A stretch of 64,000 nucleotides of DNA from positions 62,001 to 126,000 of the forward strand of contig NZ_QRDV01000002.1 in the NCBI RefSeq assembly GCF_003386165.1. The letters are read 5' to 3'. The position numbers were made by a program, and so were the translations under genes. The first letter of the stretch is position 1; each line of letters begins with the position of its first letter. Shown here piece after piece: positions 62,199 through 64,000 of the stretch. This DNA comes from Winogradskyella eximia (GTDB lineage Bacteria; Bacteroidota; Bacteroidia; Flavobacteriales; Flavobacteriaceae). Under the pieces are notes generated by a model. The model saw only the letters and a list, made by a program, of their open reading frames with translations. It did not search any database and was not told the DNA's origin.

Positions 62199-63209
62199 AT
62201 GTTAGGAATAAATTATATCAAATTCGACTCAATGAATTACGTTATTCATTATCAAAACGGAAAAATTAAGAAAGAGGGAAGAGGATTATCATTCTTTTAT
62301 TTCTCTCCAAATGCATCAATAGTGTCTATTCCGGTGCAGAGTAATGATTTTCAATTTGTATTTAATGAAACCACTAAAGATTACCAAGAGGTTACGATAC
62401 AAGGTCAAGTCACTTACAAAATTGTGCAGCCAAAGCAACTCGCAGAAACCTTAGATTTTACGGTAAATAGTAAAAAACAGTATCTAAAGAGCGACTATGA
62501 AAAAATTCAACAACGTATTATTAATGAAGCACAAACAGCAAGTGCCTCTATTATTCAGAAACTAAGTCTTAAAGAAGCATTACGACAATTAGAAGGCATA
62601 GAAAACGAAATATTCACTAGCGTACAAGATTCTAAAGCTGTTAAAATGCTTGGATTAGAAATTCTTAGTGTCAACGTACTTGGCGTCTCTCCAAATCCAG
62701 AAATGGCAAGAGCCTTAGAAGCACAAACAAGAGAGTCTTTACAAAAGGAAGCGGATCAGGCGGTTTATGAACGTAGAAATTTTGCTGTAGAACAAGAGCG
62801 CATTATAAAAGAAAGTGAACTAAATACTGAAATCGCAGTAGAGGAGAAGCAAAAGCAAATTGTAGAGAAGAAAATGGAAACAGATGTCGTAAAGCAAGAA
62901 AACGAGCAGAAACTTAAAGAAATGAATATGACCTCTAGTATTTCTCTAGAAGAGCAAAAGAAAACCCTCATCGATATCCAAGTAACCAACGAAAAGAAAG
63001 AAGCAGATGTTAAAGAGTATGTATTAAATGCCAACTTAAAACCATACAAAGAGCTAGACTGGAAAACCCTAATGGCAATCAGTAATAACGGTAATGATCC
63101 AAGTAATAATATAGCGTTAGCCTTTAGAGAATTGGCGGAAAATGCCGATAAAATTGGAAACCTTAATATCTCTCCAGACTTATTAGAGTCTCTTACCAAA
63201 AGTAAATAA
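62199..63209 (+). CDS. SPFH/band-7 domain protein
   Basis: 336 residues. An N-terminal SPFH/prohibitin-like domain (residues ~5-180; GRGLSFFYFSPNASIVSIPV, YQEVTIQGQVTYKI and LGLEILSVNVLGVSPNPEMA) is followed by a long charged coiled coil (~185-280, ALEAQTRESLQKEADQAVYE then Glu/Lys-rich heptads) and a short C-terminal region. There is no clear N-terminal span, so membrane attachment would be peripheral or by partner. SPFH proteins build oligomeric scaffolds. The next gene, NAD-kinase-like, starts one base after the stop, so the two are coupled. Confidence 0.88.
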   Translation: MLGINYIKFDSMNYVIHYQNGKIKKEGRGLSFFYFSPNASIVSIPVQSNDFQFVFNETTKDYQEVTIQGQVTYKIVQPKQLAETLDFTVNSKKQYLKSDYEKIQQRIINEAQTASASIIQKLSLKEALRQLEGIENEIFTSVQDSKAVKMLGLEILSVNVLGVSPNPEMARALEAQTRESLQKEADQAVYERRNFAVEQERIIKESELNTEIAVEEKQKQIVEKKMETDVVKQENEQKLKEMNMTSSISLEEQKKTLIDIQVTNEKKEADVKEYVLNANLKPYKELDWKTLMAISNNGNDPSNNIALAFRELAENADKIGNLNISPDLLESLTKSK

Positions 63210-63210
63210 T

Positions 63211-64000
63211 ATGAAATTCGAAAACGTCATAATAATTAGAGATAAAACAAGGCTTGAGCAGTTAATCGAAAGATTCAACTCTAAAGCTCAAGCCAAATTT
63301 TATATTGAAAGTTCTGGAGGAGACTTTACCTTTTTTGAACGCGAACATCATACGTTTTATGAATCCCTTTCAAAAATTAAAACAACCATCATAGATAGTC
63401 TCAAATACAAAGTAATCAATAGGTCTTTTTTGCCCACTTATATATTTACAGCAAAAGATATCGTACTCGTCATTGGGCAAGATGGCTTAGTCGCTAATAC
63501 AGCAAAATACGTTAACGGATTACCAATAATAGGTATAAATCCAGATTATAAGCGCTATGATGGCATTCTATTAAAACATGCACCCAACGATTTAAAAGAC
63601 ATACTCAAAAAGTTGCTCAAAGGTACGTACAGCACCAAACAAGTCACAATGGCCAAAGCCACTTTAAACGATGGACAAGAATTATTGGCTTTTAATGATT
63701 TTTACATCGGTGCAGATTCACACGTATCGTCTAGATATAGCATAGAATATAAGGGCATAAAAGAACAACAATCCTCAAGTGGTATTATAGTATCAACAGG
63801 AGCAGGTTCTACAGGTTGGTTAAGTTCTATTTTTAATATGACCAATAATATTTCTGGGTATTTTCATAATGAAAGCCATTATAGCACCAAATTAGAGTGG
63901 AATGCAAACCAACTTGTTTTTGTAGTGAGAGAACCTTTTTTAAGTAAACAATCACAAACTAATATCGGTTACGGCATTATAACAAAAACCACCACATTGA
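63211..64000 (+). CDS. NAD-kinase-like protein, truncated by the window end
   Basis: 263 codons are open from the ATG at 63211 to the edge without a stop. The N-terminal region (~80 residues, DKTRLEQLIERFNSKAQAKF) is unusual. Then comes the NAD kinase core: LVIGQDGLVANTAKYVNGLP (Gln where the NADK GGDG motif has Gly), NDFYIGADSHVSSRYSIEY in the place of the NE/D substrate segment, and STGAGSTGWLSSIF for the conserved GSTA-type loop. It may phosphorylate NAD or a related diphosphate; the changed GGDG makes activity uncertain. It follows the SPFH gene by one base. Confidence 0.85.
   Translation, partial: MKFENVIIIRDKTRLEQLIERFNSKAQAKFYIESSGGDFTFFEREHHTFYESLSKIKTTIIDSLKYKVINRSFLPTYIFTAKDIVLVIGQDGLVANTAKYVNGLPIIGINPDYKRYDGILLKHAPNDLKDILKKLLKGTYSTKQVTMAKATLNDGQELLAFNDFYIGADSHVSSRYSIEYKGIKEQQSSSGIIVSTGAGSTGWLSSIFNMTNNISGYFHNESHYSTKLEWNANQLVFVVREPFLSKQSQTNIGYGIITKTTTL

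Overview
The window is AT-rich bacterial chromosome, almost certainly from a marine member of the Flavobacteriaceae (Bacteroidota). The evidence is the gene families (DUF4270, DUF4907, DUF6515, kelch lipoproteins, LytTR/His_kinase pairs, Crp-type orphan regulators), promoter-like TAnnTTTG boxes instead of a classical -10/-35, and no conspicuous Shine-Dalgarno sequences. There are no rRNA or tRNA genes, no CRISPR array and no intact insertion sequence. Both edges cut a gene: an MscS-type channel on the left and an NAD-kinase-like protein on the right.

Layout. 1-6.3 kb: DNA repair exonuclease, desaturase, Crp-like regulator, and a stress group (CsbD, HPF-like ribosome factor, a short eRF1-like protein, a PNPOx-like protein). 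6.3-11.8 kb: a repeat-rich stretch with a nucleotidase, an Old Yellow Enzyme, two secreted unknowns, three copies of a ~210 bp non-coding repeat and several copies of a short hairpin repeat carrying CAGTTCGAGTG. 11.8-18.6 kb: EamA exporter, ThiE-like protein, then a minus-strand run TetR - NAD(P)H-binding protein - nitroreductase - MDR reductase - Fe-ADH - DJ-1/PfpI lipoprotein that looks like an inducible electrophile/aldehyde detoxification unit, with a perfect TetR-type palindrome at its promoter. 18.7-25.5 kb: NhaC antiporter, then a Nudix-family regulator divergent from an NCS1-type permease, mannitol dehydrogenase and fructokinase: a mannitol utilisation cluster. 26-37.4 kb: methylmalonyl-CoA epimerase, a complete Na+-pumping methylmalonyl-CoA decarboxylase, an acyl-CoA:carboxylate CoA-transferase and both methylmalonyl-CoA mutase subunits in one direction, with MeaB and an acyl-ACP thioesterase convergent to them. 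Together these can run succinate to propionate plus CO2 with Na+ export.

37.7-53.8 kb holds two LytTR two-component systems, each beside envelope genes: one with a DUF4907 protein, a kelch lipoprotein, a beta-barrel, a DUF4270 lipoprotein and another outer-membrane protein; the other at the end of a TolC-MacA-MacB efflux operon with a DUF1566 lipoprotein. GTCTAT(T/A) boxes recur in the intergenic regions here. 54-58.4 kb: GAF histidine kinase, PfkB-type hexose kinase, luciferase-like monooxygenase, outer-membrane protein. 58.7-64 kb: acetyltransferases, a nitrilase-GNAT fusion, and an NrtR-type Nudix regulator followed by an SPFH protein and an NAD-kinase-like protein, with two matching palindromes on the SPFH promoter. 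The least described parts are this last module, the HPF/eRF1-like pair, the LytTR surface cluster and the non-coding repeats.

All family calls were made by reading sequence; no database search was run.
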